NCBI GenBank assembly: GCA_963846005.1 | Contig: CAWJUH010000007.1 | Span: 310,001 to 374,000 of the forward strand | Origin: CAVSUR01 sp963846005 | Lineage (GTDB): Bacteria; Actinomycetota; Actinomycetes; Streptosporangiales; Streptosporangiaceae | Length of the DNA: 64,000 nt | Direction: 5' to 3' | Part shown: in pieces, positions 1 through 9,714 of the stretch | How the letters are laid out: each line of letters opens with the position of its first letter | How positions within the stretch are numbered: the first letter of the stretch is position 1 | Notes under the pieces: generated by a model | The model's database searches: none | What the model was told of the DNA's origin: nothing | What the model saw: the letters and a program-made list of their open reading frames with translations, nothing else | Position numbers and translations under genes: made by a program

Positions 1-1308
1 CAGGTCACCGCGCGCAACCGGGTGCTGGAGACGATCCGCGAGGTGCTGCAGACGCTGGCCGGCCCGGTGTCGATGGCAGACGGCCTCGGCATCGCCCTGC
101 AGGCGCTCGCCCGCGGGCTGCAGGCGGACGAGGCCTACCTAGTGGTGCAGCCGGACGGCGGCCGGGCGGCCTGCCGGGCGCATTCCGGCCCGGCGGAGGC
201 CGTCGCGGTGGCGCAGCGCGCCCTGGCCGCGGCGCGGTCTGCCATGACCCTGGCGCAGGCCGGGGCCGTGGCCGTCCACCAGCACATCGGCGCGAACGGC
301 GCGCGGGTGCTGTCGTCGGTGTTCGGCGTGCCTGGCGGCCAGGCCGTGCTGGCCGCATGCTGGCCGGCGGCTGGCCCGCCCGGCGATGCCGCCGCGCTGC
401 TGGAGGACGCGGCCCATTCGCTGCAGCTGGCGCTGGAACGGGAGGAAGCGTGGGCTGCGCACCAGGAAGCGACCGCGCTGCGCCGCTCGCAGGAGCTGCA
501 GCGCGGGTTCCTGTCCCGGCTCAGCCACGAGCTGCGCACGCCGCTCACCGCCATCCGCGGTTACGCCTCCAGCCTGCTCCAGCCCGACGTGACCTGGGAC
601 GACGCCTCCCAGCACCGGTTCATCGGCCGGATCGCCGCGGAGTCCACCCGGCTCGGGCGGCTGGTCGACGACCTGCTGGACTTCTCGGCCATCGAGTCAG
701 GGATCTTGCGGCTGCAGCAGGACTGGTGCGACCTGCCGCTGGTCATCGATGCCGCCGTCGCCTGCCTGCCGCCCGGCAGCGCGCCGCTGGTGACGGTGGA
801 CTGCGCGCCGGGCCTGCCGGTCGTCTGGGCCGACCACGACCGGCTGGAGCAGGTGTTCGTGAACCTGCTCGGCAATGCATTCGGCCACAACCTGCCGGGA
901 ACGCGGGTGCGGGTCGGCGCGGCGCTGGACGGCCCGGCCGCAGTGCTGGTCAGCGTCACCGACGACGGCGCCGGGATGCCCGCCGAGGTGGCCCAGGCGC
1001 CGTTCGAGCCGATGCGGCGGCACCGCACCGCAGGCGGCGGGTCCGGTCTCGGCTTGTCGATCACCCGCGGCATCGTGGCCGCGCACGGCGGCCGGATCGA
1101 GCTGGACCGGCCCGCACCAGGCGGCGGGGGGACCCGCTTCCGCATCCGGCTGCCGGTGGAGATGCCGGCCCCAGGCGGCGACCCGGCGGACCGGCGGGCC
1201 GGGGACCTGCGGGCCGGGGACCTGCGGGCCGGGGACCTGCGGGCCGGGGACCTGCGGGCCGGGGACCTGCGGGCCGGGGCCCGGGCCGCGGAGGCGCCCG
1301 GTGCCTGA
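1..1308 (+). CDS. Sensor histidine kinase, 3' part (5' end outside window)
   Basis: The reading frame is open from base 1, so the N-terminus lies outside the window. Visible order: a GAF-like sensor region (about codons 10-150), a dimerisation/phosphoacceptor domain with LSHELRTPL (His near codon 176), then a HATPase domain with an N-box (NLLGNAFGHN), a G1 box (DDGAGMP) and a G2 box (GGGSGLGLSI). The C-terminus carries five GDLRA repeats from an exact 15-bp tandem repeat and then ends. The stop overlaps the start of the response regulator by 8 nt, so the pair is one translationally coupled two-component system. The catalytic half resembles KdpD-type kinases, but without the N-terminus the stimulus cannot be named. 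Confidence 0.93.
   Translation, partial: QVTARNRVLETIREVLQTLAGPVSMADGLGIALQALARGLQADEAYLVVQPDGGRAACRAHSGPAEAVAVAQRALAAARSAMTLAQAGAVAVHQHIGANGARVLSSVFGVPGGQAVLAACWPAAGPPGDAAALLEDAAHSLQLALEREEAWAAHQEATALRRSQELQRGFLSRLSHELRTPLTAIRGYASSLLQPDVTWDDASQHRFIGRIAAESTRLGRLVDDLLDFSAIESGILRLQQDWCDLPLVIDAAVACLPPGSAPLVTVDCAPGLPVVWADHDRLEQVFVNLLGNAFGHNLPGTRVRVGAALDGPAAVLVSVTDDGAGMPAEVAQAPFEPMRRHRTAGGGSGLGLSITRGIVAAHGGRIELDRPAPGGGGTRFRIRLPVEMPAPGGDPADRRAGDLRAGDLRAGDLRAGDLRAGDLRAGARAAEAPGA
1201..1275 (+). repeat. 15-bp exact tandem repeat, 5 copies
   Basis: Five perfect copies of ggggacctgcgggcc lie in frame inside the kinase gene and encode (GDLRA)5 just before its C-terminus. The unit is a multiple of three, so copy-number change would not break the frame. 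Confidence 0.95.
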
Positions 1309-2023
1309 CCGGTCCTGGCCGGGCGGCGGGGCGCACACCCGGGCGCTGGTCGTCGAGGACGACCCGAACATCGTCGACCTGATCCGCTCCAACCTGGCCG
1401 TGCGCGGATTCGACACGGTGGTATCCGCCGACGGCGCCCGGGCGCTGAAGCTGCTGGAGACCGAGGCGCCGGACATCGTGCTGCTGGATCTGATGCTGCC
1501 CGAGGTCGACGGCTTCGAGCTGTGCCGCCTGATCCGGGAGCGCTCCGGCGTGTCGATCATCGTGGTGTCGGCGCGGGGCGGCGAGCGGGACAAGGTGACC
1601 GCGCTGAACATGGGCGCCGACGACTACCTGACCAAGCCGTTCAGCATCGAGGAGCTGATGGCCAGGATCACCGCCACGCTGCGCCGCACCCGGCCTGCCG
1701 ACCCGGCGGCCGAGCCTGGCCCGCCGGTGATCAGCCTGGGCGAGGTGGTCATCGACCTGGCCCGCCAGCAGGTGACCAAGGGCGGCGCCGAGGTGCACCT
1801 GACCCCGACCGAGTTCGCGCTGCTGCGCGAGCTGGCCATCAACCGGGGCAAGCTGCTCACCCACGCGCACCTGCTGCGCCGGGTCTGGGGCCGCGGCTAC
1901 GAGACCGAGACCGAGTACGTGCGCGTGTACATCCGCCGGCTGCGCGCCAAACTGGACCCCGGCGACGGCGCCCCGCTGATCTTGACCCAGCCCCGCGCCG
2001 GGTACCGGATCGCGGCGGAATGA
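1301..2023 (+). CDS. OmpR/PhoB-family response regulator
   Basis: 240 residues from a GTG that overlaps the kinase stop. The N-terminal receiver domain has acidic residues in VVEDD (about 18-21), the phosphoacceptor Asp63 in LLDLMLP, and the conserved Lys112 in TKPF. The C-terminal winged helix (about 145-238) has the family signature LTPTEFALLREL and ends GYRIAAE. It should be phosphorylated by the kinase upstream and bind DNA as a dimer. Its target is not stated by the sequence; the sugar transporter downstream is a plausible candidate by position only. Confidence 0.95.
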   Translation: MPDRSWPGGGAHTRALVVEDDPNIVDLIRSNLAVRGFDTVVSADGARALKLLETEAPDIVLLDLMLPEVDGFELCRLIRERSGVSIIVVSARGGERDKVTALNMGADDYLTKPFSIEELMARITATLRRTRPADPAAEPGPPVISLGEVVIDLARQQVTKGGAEVHLTPTEFALLRELAINRGKLLTHAHLLRRVWGRGYETETEYVRVYIRRLRAKLDPGDGAPLILTQPRAGYRIAAE

Positions 2024-2121
2024 TCCACTTCGGCAGCGGCGCGCTGACGTGCAGTAATGCCAGTGGCGCGGCGGAACTGTACACCGTCGGCGGATGGCGT
2101 TAACGTTTTTTTCATACCGTT

Positions 2122-2153
2122 ACGAGGATGTTAACGGAGCTGTTCATCCTCGT
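2122..2153. promoter_or_regulatory. Inverted repeat upstream of sugar-binding protein gene
   Basis: Arms acgaggatg (2122-2130) and catcctcgt (2145-2153) are perfectly complementary around a 14-nt centre. The 7-mer gttaacg occurs at 2099-2105 and again at 2130-2136, exactly 31 bp (about three helix turns) apart. The stretch is noticeably A+T-richer than its surroundings. It could be an operator for the transporter operon or a weak terminator for the regulator gene; the sequence does not decide. Confidence 0.5.
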
Positions 2154-2257
2154 GGTCCTACTGTTTCCGTAGATAGGTTCCCGCCAGCGGCGATCGTGCT
2201 GCGGACCTGCGCTAGTTCATGTCCCGGCACGTCCCGCTCACGAGCGAGGTGGTTTCG

Positions 2258-3481
2258 TTGTATTCAGTACCGAAGAAGGTGGGGCTGACGGCTGTCGCCG
2301 GCAGCGCCGCCCTGATCCTGGCCGCCTGCGGCAGCAGCGGCTCGTCCGGTTCGAGCGGCGGCAGCTCCGGTAGTTCCGGGAGTTCCGGCAGCGTGCCGCA
2401 GCTGTCGGTGTCTCAGCTCAACAACAGCTTCTCCGCGATGGAGACGCTCAAGCCGCTGACGGCCAAGGGCAAGGGCAACGTCGCGGTGATCCTGCCCGAC
2501 ACCGTCTCCTCCACCCGGTACGTGGAGTTCGACGCACCGTACCTGAAGGAAGCCTTCACCAAGGCGGGGCTGAAGTCCTCCCAGTTCACCGTGCAGAACG
2601 CGCTGGGCAGCGACGCGACCCAGCTCAGCGACGCGCAGACCGCGATCACCAAGGGCGCCAGCGTGCTGGTCGTGGACCCGCTCGACTCCGGCGTCGGGGG
2701 CAAGATCGAGTCCTACGCCAAGTCGCACGGCGTGGTCGTCATCGACTACGACCGGCTCACCCTGGGCGGCACCCGCAAGTACTACGTCAGCTTCAACAAC
2801 GTGCTGGTCGGTACCAAGATCGGCCAGGGCTTCGTGAGCTGCGTCAACGCCTGGCACGTCAAGAAGCCTCAGGTCATCGTGATGAAGGGCGCGCCGACCG
2901 ACAACAACGCGACCCTGTTCGCGCAGGGCTACGACGCGGTGCTCAAGCCGTTCTTCTCCTCCGGTAAGTACAAGGACGTCAGCAACCCGGCCGGCACCTG
3001 GGACCCGCCGACCGCGCTGAGCGAGTTCCAGCAGCAGTTCACCGCGCACTCCAACATCAACGCCGCGGTGATCCCGAACGACGAGAACGGCGCGCCGATC
3101 ATCCACTACCTGCAGGGCAAGGGCATCAAGCCCAAGACCTTCCCGACCACCGGGCAGGACGCCACGCTGACCGGCCTGCAGAACATCCTGTCCGGCTACC
3201 AGTGCGGCACCGTCTACAAGCCGATCTACCTGGAGGCGCAGGCCGCCGCCGCGCTCGCGCTGTACGTGCGGGCGGGCCACACTCCGCCGGCCAGCCTGCT
3301 GAACGGCAAGACCACCGACCCGAGCACCAAGACCCAGGTGGCCTCGGTGCTGCTGACCCCGGAGTGGGTCACGCCGTCCAACATGAACGCGACCGTCATC
3401 GCGGACAAGTTCGTGCCTGCGTCCCAGCTGTGCTCGGGCAAGTACGCCTCGGCGTGCAAGTCCGCGGGCATCTCCGGCTAA
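2258..3481 (+). CDS. xylF: Sugar ABC transporter substrate-binding lipoprotein (xylose-type)
   Basis: A periplasmic-binding-protein-like protein of about 407 residues. I prefer the TTG at 2258 because gaggtgg sits 5 nt before it and the product then opens with a compact lipoprotein signal (two Lys, hydrophobic stretch, LILAAC with Cys24). ATG 2219 is in frame but has no ribosome site. A Gly/Ser linker follows the Cys, then a type I two-lobe sugar-binding fold with VIDYDRL and TTGQDA, close to XylF-like proteins. It is followed by an ATPase and a permease, giving a complete importer. The sugar is inferred to be xylose or a related pentose, from family resemblance only. Confidence 0.9.
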   Translation: MYSVPKKVGLTAVAGSAALILAACGSSGSSGSSGGSSGSSGSSGSVPQLSVSQLNNSFSAMETLKPLTAKGKGNVAVILPDTVSSTRYVEFDAPYLKEAFTKAGLKSSQFTVQNALGSDATQLSDAQTAITKGASVLVVDPLDSGVGGKIESYAKSHGVVVIDYDRLTLGGTRKYYVSFNNVLVGTKIGQGFVSCVNAWHVKKPQVIVMKGAPTDNNATLFAQGYDAVLKPFFSSGKYKDVSNPAGTWDPPTALSEFQQQFTAHSNINAAVIPNDENGAPIIHYLQGKGIKPKTFPTTGQDATLTGLQNILSGYQCGTVYKPIYLEAQAAAALALYVRAGHTPPASLLNGKTTDPSTKTQVASVLLTPEWVTPSNMNATVIADKFVPASQLCSGKYASACKSAGISG

Positions 3482-3506
3482 CCGGAAGTCAGGTAAAGGG
3501 AGTCAC

Positions 3507-3528
3507 ATGACCAGCAAGGACATCAGCA

Positions 3529-3539
<11 letters not shown>
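3507..3539 (+). CDS. Possible 10-residue leader ORF before the ATPase
   Basis: An ATG with a good ribosome site (ggtaaaggga just upstream) opens a frame encoding MTSKDISNES and stops 11 nt inside the ATPase gene, in a different frame. The ATPase's own ATG lies within this mini-ORF and lacks a clear ribosome site of its own. Translation of the mini-ORF may therefore load ribosomes for the ATPase by termination-reinitiation. Alternatively it is chance, or the relic of a shifted start. Confidence 0.3.
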
Positions 3540-4383
<844 letters not shown>

Positions 4384-4384
4384 C

Positions 4385-5704
4385 ATGGCGTCCGAGAATC
4401 CTGGAAGCGACCCCGGCGCCGTGGGCACCGAGGCGCCGGAAACCCCGGAGGCGCAGACCGCGGCCGTGCTGAACGCGCCGGCCGACCTGCTGGCCAACTC
4501 GGTCGGCGACTACGCCGGGATCTGGTTCAAGCGCATCCGCAGCGGTGAGAGCGGCGCGCTGCCGGTCATCGTCGGCCTGATCGCCATCGTGCTGTTCTTC
4601 CAGGTCAAGAATTCGCTGTTCCTGTCGGCGAGCAACCTGGTCAACCTGATGACCCAGGCGGCCTTCATCGTCACGCTGGCGATGGCCGAGGTCTTCGTGC
4701 TGCTGCTCGGCGAGATCGACCTGGCGGCCGGGTACACCGCGGCCAACGGGGCGGTGATCACGCTGTGGATGCTCGCAGAGAACTGGCCGTGGTACATCGC
4801 GGCGCTCACCGCGCTGGCCGCCTGCGCCGCCTACGGGGCGCTGCAGGGCTTCATCATCACCTGGCTGCGATTGCCCTCGTTCGTGGTCACGCTGGCCGGG
4901 TTCTTGTTCCAGTCCGGCCTGATCCTGTTCCTGATCGACTCCACCGGTCCCATCGGCGTCGGCGGGGTGATCCGGCTGCAGACCGGTGTCATCAATGACA
5001 TCGAGTCCGGCGCGCTCAGCCCGGCCGCGAGCTGGATCGTGATGATCGTCATCGTCGCGCTGGCCGCGCTGCTGCTGTACTCGCGGGACCGGCGGCGGCG
5101 GGTGGCCGGGCTGGTCGCGCCGCCGGCGTCGATCACCTTGCTGAAGATCGCCGTGATCGCGATCGCGGGCGTGGTGGTCGTGCTGGTGGGCAACGCCAAC
5201 CGCGGCAGCGTGCTGCTGGCCGTGCGCGGCCTGCCCTGGGTGGTGCTCGTCGTGCTGGTGGTGCTGGTCGGCTACACCACGCTGCTCGGGCGGACCCGGT
5301 TCGGCCGCTACATCTATGCGATCGGCGGCAACGCCGAGGCCGCCCGGCGGGCGGGCGTCAACACCAGCCGGATCCGGGTGACGGCCTTCGCGCTGACCAG
5401 CCTGACCGCGGGCATCACCGGCATCATCTACGCGTCCTACCTGGGGTCGATCTCCAGCGGGGTCAACGGCGGCCAGAACGTGCTGAACGCAGTGGCCGCC
5501 GCGGTCATCGGCGGGACCAGCCTGTTCGGCGGCCGGGGCAAGATGCTCGACGCCCTGCTCGGCGGCCTGGTCGTCGGCGTGATCGCCAACGGCCTGCAGC
5601 TGATCGGCCTGACCGCGGCCGCGCAGCTGATGTGGACGGCGCTGGTGCTGCTGGCCGCCGTCACCATCGATGCGCTGACCCGGCGGGGCCGCGCCGCCAC
5701 CTGA
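4385..5704 (+). CDS. xylH: Sugar ABC transporter permease (xylose-type)
   Basis: 439 residues, about ten hydrophobic segments, of the RbsC/XylH permease family. Motifs include the long loop GRYIYAIGGNAEAARRAGV, conserved in the family near the ATPase contact, and AAVIGGTSLFGGRG toward the C-terminus. The first 60 residues are hydrophilic and probably cytoplasmic. It starts 1 nt after the ATPase stop, so the three transporter genes are one operon. A strong hairpin follows 32 nt after the stop. Confidence 0.93.
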   Translation: MASENPGSDPGAVGTEAPETPEAQTAAVLNAPADLLANSVGDYAGIWFKRIRSGESGALPVIVGLIAIVLFFQVKNSLFLSASNLVNLMTQAAFIVTLAMAEVFVLLLGEIDLAAGYTAANGAVITLWMLAENWPWYIAALTALAACAAYGALQGFIITWLRLPSFVVTLAGFLFQSGLILFLIDSTGPIGVGGVIRLQTGVINDIESGALSPAASWIVMIVIVALAALLLYSRDRRRRVAGLVAPPASITLLKIAVIAIAGVVVVLVGNANRGSVLLAVRGLPWVVLVVLVVLVGYTTLLGRTRFGRYIYAIGGNAEAARRAGVNTSRIRVTAFALTSLTAGITGIIYASYLGSISSGVNGGQNVLNAVAAAVIGGTSLFGGRGKMLDALLGGLVVGVIANGLQLIGLTAAAQLMWTALVLLAAVTIDALTRRGRAAT

Positions 5705-5735
5705 TCCTGGCCGGCGGCTGCTGAGCCTGCCGGCT

Positions 5736-5787
5736 CCGGCTGTTCCGCGCCGCGCGGCGAACCTGCCGGCGGCGCGGAATAGCCGGA
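5736..5787 (+). terminator. Hairpin after the sugar-transport operon
   Basis: An 18-nt arm at 5736-5753 pairs with 5770-5787 with one G-U position; the loop is 16 nt. It lies between the permease stop and the FMN riboswitch, where a terminator is expected. There is no U-tract, which is common for actinobacterial hairpin terminators. Confidence 0.6.
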
Positions 5788-5816
5788 CATGGCAGACTGG
5801 TTAGCAGCTACAACAG

Positions 5817-5942
5817 CGTGCTCCGGGGTCGGTGAAACTCCGAGCCGGCGGTAATAGTCCGCGACCCGGCCGAAGCCATCGGCCGGCTGACCCGGTGTAA
5901 CTCCGGGACCGACGGTCAAAGTCCGGATGGGAGGCAGCACGC
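5817..5942 (+). promoter_or_regulatory. FMN riboswitch (RFN element)
   Basis: The closing stem is gcgtgct / agcacgc at the two ends. Inside are the conserved RFN blocks: ggggtcggtgaaactccgag, gccggcggtaatagtccgcg, a variable hairpin, then ggtgtaactccgggaccgac and ggtcaaagtccggatgggag. It sits about 85 nt upstream of the riboflavin synthase start. By family knowledge, FMN binding lowers expression of the riboflavin genes that follow. Confidence 0.95.
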
Positions 5943-6028
5943 GCGCGGCCTGGCCGTCCGGCCCGGGCCGCGCCTGCGCCGTCTGCGCAGCCCCGGAGCG
6001 AGATGGACCGCTCCGGAGGAGGAAACCG

Positions 6029-6677
6029 GTGTTCACCGGAATCGTGGAAGAACTCGGCGAAGTGGTCGCCGTGCAGCGAGACGGCGGCTCGGCGCGGCTG
6101 ACCGTCCGCGGCCCGCTGGTCACCTCGGACGCCGTCCGCGGCGGCTCCATCGCCGTCAACGGGGTCTGCCTCACCGTCACCGGCACCGGCGACGGCCAGT
6201 TCAGCGCCGACGTGATGGGGGAGACGCTGGACCGCTCCGGCCTGGGCGAGCTGCGCCCCGGCGCCCCGGTCAACCTGGAGCGCCCGGTCCGGCTGGACGA
6301 CCGGCTCGGCGGGCACCTGGTCCAGGGCCATGTCGACGGCACCGGCGTGATCGCCGGGCGCGCGCCCGGCCGGCAGCGGGGAAGTGGTCCGCATCTCGGT
6401 GCCCGCCGCCCTCAGCCGGTATCTGGCGGAAAAAGGGTCTGTCACCGTCGACGGCGTCAGCCTGACCGTCTCCGCGCTCGCCGGGGCGCCGGGCGGCGGG
6501 GCGCCAGACGGCGGAGCTCCGGACGGTGCCAGCTGGTTCGAGGTCAGCCTGATCCCTGCGACGCTCGCGCGCACCACTCTCGGCCGCAAGCAGCCGGGTG
6601 CCGCGGTCAACCTGGAGGTCGACATGATCGCAAAATACGTCGAGCGGCTGCTCGCGGCCGGGGGGCGGCGGTCATGA
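6029..6677 (+). CDS. ribE: Riboflavin synthase alpha chain, frame broken near 6375
   Basis: The GTG start is preceded by ggaggaggaa. The N-terminal lumazine-binding repeat (VFTGIVEELGEV, GVCLTVTG, GHLVQGHVDGTG) reads in one frame to about 6360. The second repeat (VRISVPAALSRYLAEKGSVT, DGVSLTVSAL, NLEVDMIAKYVERLL) continues in the +1 frame from about 6378. One extra base near 6375 explains the break. Both halves are well conserved, so this looks like a sequence error rather than decay. The enzyme dismutates two 6,7-dimethyl-8-ribityllumazine molecules to riboflavin. Its stop overlaps the next ATG. Confidence 0.88.
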
Positions 6678-8032
6678 CGCACCCGGCCGGGCTGGACGGG
6701 ATCGAGCTGGACGAGGTGGAGCGGGCCGTCGCTGACATCGCGGCCGGGCGGGCCGTGATCGTCGTCGACGACGCGAACCGGGAGAACGAGGGCGACATCA
6801 TCTTCGCGGCCAGCAAGGCCACGCCCGGGCTGCTGGCGTTCACGATCCGCCATTCCAGCGGCGTGATCTGCGTTCCGATGATCAGCCAGGAGCTGGACCG
6901 GCTGCAGGTTCCGCCGATGACCACGCAGAACACCGAGCGGATGCGGACCGCGTTCGCGGTCAGCGTCGACGCCCGCGACGGCGTCACCACCGGCATCTCG
7001 GCCGCCGACCGGGCGCGCACCGTGCGGGTGCTGGTGGACTCGGCCACCGAGCCCTACGAGCTGGTCCGGCCCGGCCACATCTTCCCGCTGCGCTACGCCG
7101 AGGGAGGCGTGCTGCGCCGGCCCGGCCATACCGAGGCGGCCGTGGACCTGGCCCGGCTGGCCGGCCTGACCCCGGCCGGCGTGCTGGCCGAGGTGGTGAA
7201 CGACGACGGCACGATGGCCCGGCTCCCGGCCCTGCGCGCCTTCGCCGACGAGCACGGCCTGGCCCTGATCACGATCGCGCAGCTGATCGCCTACCGCCGC
7301 CGGGCCGAGCGGATGATCCGCCGGGTCGCGCAGACCCGGGTGCCGAACGCCCACGGCGACTGGCAGGCCACCGGTTACCTGAGCCTGGCCGACGGCACCG
7401 AGCACCTGGCCCTGGTCCTCGGCGACCTCGGCGATGCTCCGGCCGACGTGCTGGTGCGGATGCACTCAGAATGCCTGACCGGGGACGTGTTCGGGTCCCG
7501 GCGCTGCGACTGCGGCGCCCAGCTCGACGCGGCCATGGCCGCGATCGCGGCCGAGGGCCGCGGCATCGTGCTGTACCTGCGCGGGCACGAGGGCCGCGGC
7601 ATCGGGCTGCTGTCCAAGCTGCGCGCCTACCAGCTGCAAGACGACGGCGCCGACACCGTGGACGCCAATACCGAGCTCGGCCTGCCGGTGGACGCGCGGG
7701 ACTACTCGACCGGCGCCCAGATGCTCGCCGACCTCGGCATCACCTCGGTGCGGCTGCTGACCAACAACCTCCAGAAGGTGGCGGGCCTGGCCGAGTCGGG
7801 CATCGCGGTGACCGGCCGGGTCCCGCTGCCGGTCCAGCCGACGCCCGACAACATCCGGTACCTGATGGCCAAGCGGGACCGGCTCGGCCACCAGATCGAC
7901 AACCTGGGCCCGCGGGCGGCGGACAGTGCCGCCGGGCCGGGCCGGGCCGCCGGGCCGGGCCCCGCCGCCGGGCCGGGTCCCATCGGCGGGCCGGGCCACG
8001 CCGGCGGGCCGTCCGCGGCGGCAGGGCGGTGA
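6674..8032 (+). CDS. ribBA: Bifunctional DHBP synthase / GTP cyclohydrolase II
   Basis: 452 residues. The N-terminal half (about 10-205) is 3,4-dihydroxy-2-butanone 4-phosphate synthase, with the acidic loop DDANRENEGD at 32-41 and HTEAAVDLARLAG. The C-terminal half (about 210-420) is GTP cyclohydrolase II, with zinc ligands Cys267, Cys278 and Cys280 (SRRCDCG) and GRGIGLLSKLRAYQLQD. It makes both precursors of riboflavin, from ribulose 5-phosphate and from GTP. The last 30 residues are a Gly/Pro/Ala-rich tail. It overlaps ribE by ATGA and ribH by GTGA. Confidence 0.97.
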   Translation: MTHPAGLDGIELDEVERAVADIAAGRAVIVVDDANRENEGDIIFAASKATPGLLAFTIRHSSGVICVPMISQELDRLQVPPMTTQNTERMRTAFAVSVDARDGVTTGISAADRARTVRVLVDSATEPYELVRPGHIFPLRYAEGGVLRRPGHTEAAVDLARLAGLTPAGVLAEVVNDDGTMARLPALRAFADEHGLALITIAQLIAYRRRAERMIRRVAQTRVPNAHGDWQATGYLSLADGTEHLALVLGDLGDAPADVLVRMHSECLTGDVFGSRRCDCGAQLDAAMAAIAAEGRGIVLYLRGHEGRGIGLLSKLRAYQLQDDGADTVDANTELGLPVDARDYSTGAQMLADLGITSVRLLTNNLQKVAGLAESGIAVTGRVPLPVQPTPDNIRYLMAKRDRLGHQIDNLGPRAADSAAGPGRAAGPGPAAGPGPIGGPGHAGGPSAAAGR

Positions 8033-8529
8033 GCGGCACCGGGCGGCTCGCCGGGAATACGGTGCCCGCGTCCGGCATCAGCCTGGGCATCGCCGCCACC
8101 CGCTGGCACGCCGAGGTCACCGACGCGCTGCTGGCCCGGGCCCTGGCGGCCGCCGCGGCCTGCGGCAGTGCCGCGCCGGCCGTGGTCCGGGTGCCCGGCG
8201 CGGCCGAGCTGCCGGTGGTGGCGGCCGAGCTGGCCCGCCGCCATCATGCGGTGGCCTGCCTCGGCGCGGTCATCCGCGGCGGCACCCCGCACTTCGACTA
8301 CGTCTGCGACGCCGTCACCTACGGCCTGACCCGGGTGTCGCTCGACTCGGGCATCCCGGTCGGCAACGGCGTGCTGACCTGCGACACGCTGGAGCAGGCG
8401 ATGGACCGCGCGGGCGGCGAGTGCAGCCACGAGGACAAGGGCTGGGACGCGGTGACGGCCGCGCTGGAGACCGCGCTGGTGCTGCGCGACCTGCGTCAGG
8501 GAATCCGGCAGCCGGGCGCTTTACCCTAG
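8029..8529 (+). CDS. ribH: 6,7-dimethyl-8-ribityllumazine synthase
   Basis: 166 residues from a GTG overlapping the ribBA stop. Family motifs: VRVPGAAELPVVA, GAVIRGGTPHFDYVCDAV with the conserved His, PVGNGVLTCDTLEQA and GWDAVTAALET. It condenses the ribBA products into lumazine, the substrate of RibE, and usually forms an icosahedral or pentameric shell. It is the last gene of the riboswitch-controlled operon. Confidence 0.97.
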   Translation: MSGTGRLAGNTVPASGISLGIAATRWHAEVTDALLARALAAAAACGSAAPAVVRVPGAAELPVVAAELARRHHAVACLGAVIRGGTPHFDYVCDAVTYGLTRVSLDSGIPVGNGVLTCDTLEQAMDRAGGECSHEDKGWDAVTAALETALVLRDLRQGIRQPGALP

Positions 8530-8561
8530 GGGAGAGGGATCGGCCCTCGGAGGGAAGCGGC

Positions 8562-9698
8562 GTGCGGGACATCCTGGACCAGATCATCAAGTGGTGGGAC
8601 GCGGGCGAGACCTTCAGCCTGGCCACCGTGGTGAGCACCTACCGCAGCGCGCCGCGCGAAGCGGGCGCGGCGATGGCCGTCTCCGCGGACGGCCAGGTCG
8701 CCGGCAGCGTCTCCGGCGGATGCGTGGAAGGCGCGGTCTATGAGCTGGCCGGGCAGGTCCGCGACACCGGCCAGGCGGTAGCGCAGCGCTACGGGGTCAG
8801 CGACGACGACGCCTTCGCGGTCGGCCTGACCTGCGGCGGGATCATCGACATCTTCGTCGAGCCGGTCGACCGCGAGCGGTACCCCGAGCTGGGCGAGATA
8901 GCCGTCGCGGTGGCGGCGGGACGGCCGGTCGCGGTGGCCACCGTGATCAGCGGGCCGGGCGCGGTCGGGTCCCGCCGGATCGTCTGGGGGCCGGCGGCCG
9001 GCGACGACGGACCGGCCCCGGCGGCCGGGAGCGAGTCCGGCACGCTCGGCGCGACCCGGCGGCTGGACCAGGCCGTCGACGACGACGCCCGCGGGATGCT
9101 CGCCCAGGGCCGCACCGCGATCCGCCGCTACGGGCCCGACGGCGAGCGCCGCCGGGACGAGCTGGCGGTGTTCGTCCAGTCGTTCGCGCCGCCACCGCGG
9201 ATGCTGGTGTTCGGCGCCATCGATTTCGCCGCCGCGGTCGCCCGGGTCGGCAAGTTCCTCGGTTACCGGGTCACCGTCTGCGACGCCCGGCCGGTGTTCG
9301 CGACCTCAGCCCGGTTCCCGGAGGCCGACGAGGTGATCACCGACTGGCCGCACCGCTACCTCGGCCGGATCAGCACCGACGACCGCACGGCCATCTGCGT
9401 GCTGACCCACGACCCCAAGTTCGACGTGCCGGTGCTGCAGGCCGCGCTGCGGATGCCCGCCGCCTACATCGGCGCGATGGGCAGCAGGCGCACCCACGAC
9501 GACCGGCTGGCCCGGCTGCGCGAGGCCGGGATGAGCGAGCCGGAACTGGCCCGGCTGCGCTCGCCGATCGGCCTGGACCTCGGCGCCCGCACCCCGGAGG
9601 AGACCGCGGTGGCGATCGCCGCCGAGCTGATCCAGCAGCGCTGGGGCGGTTCCGGCCAGCCGCTCACGGTCACGGCCGGCCGGATCCACCGCAGCTGA
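8562..9698 (+). CDS. XdhC/CoxI family protein
   Basis: 378 residues from a GTG with ggaggga 7 nt upstream. The N-terminal XdhC_CoxI domain has GSVSGGCVEGAVYE and LTCGGIIDIFVEP. The C-terminal Rossmann domain has MLVFGAIDFAAAVARVGKFL, AYIGAMGSRRTHDDRL and the terminal PIGLDLGARTPEETAVAIAAE. The family helps insert sulfurated molybdenum cofactor into xanthine dehydrogenase or CO dehydrogenase-type enzymes. No such hydroxylase subunit lies in the window, but the MocA-like gene that follows fits the same pathway. Confidence 0.93.
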   Translation: MRDILDQIIKWWDAGETFSLATVVSTYRSAPREAGAAMAVSADGQVAGSVSGGCVEGAVYELAGQVRDTGQAVAQRYGVSDDDAFAVGLTCGGIIDIFVEPVDRERYPELGEIAVAVAAGRPVAVATVISGPGAVGSRRIVWGPAAGDDGPAPAAGSESGTLGATRRLDQAVDDDARGMLAQGRTAIRRYGPDGERRRDELAVFVQSFAPPPRMLVFGAIDFAAAVARVGKFLGYRVTVCDARPVFATSARFPEADEVITDWPHRYLGRISTDDRTAICVLTHDPKFDVPVLQAALRMPAAYIGAMGSRRTHDDRLARLREAGMSEPELARLRSPIGLDLGARTPEETAVAIAAELIQQRWGGSGQPLTVTAGRIHRS

Positions 9699-9714
9699 TC
9701 TCACCCGGCTGGAC

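Noticed and set aside
2219..2257. ATG 2219 as the start of the sugar-binding protein
   Set aside because: It has no ribosome site and puts 13 extra residues, including acidic ones, before the lipoprotein signal. TTG 2258 has a good site and a normal signal peptide.
5801..7465. A long reverse-strand frame opposite the riboflavin genes, and similar ones opposite murE, murF, ftsW and dinB
   Set aside because: These are mirror frames caused by G+C-biased third positions. The forward strand carries unmistakable enzyme motifs.
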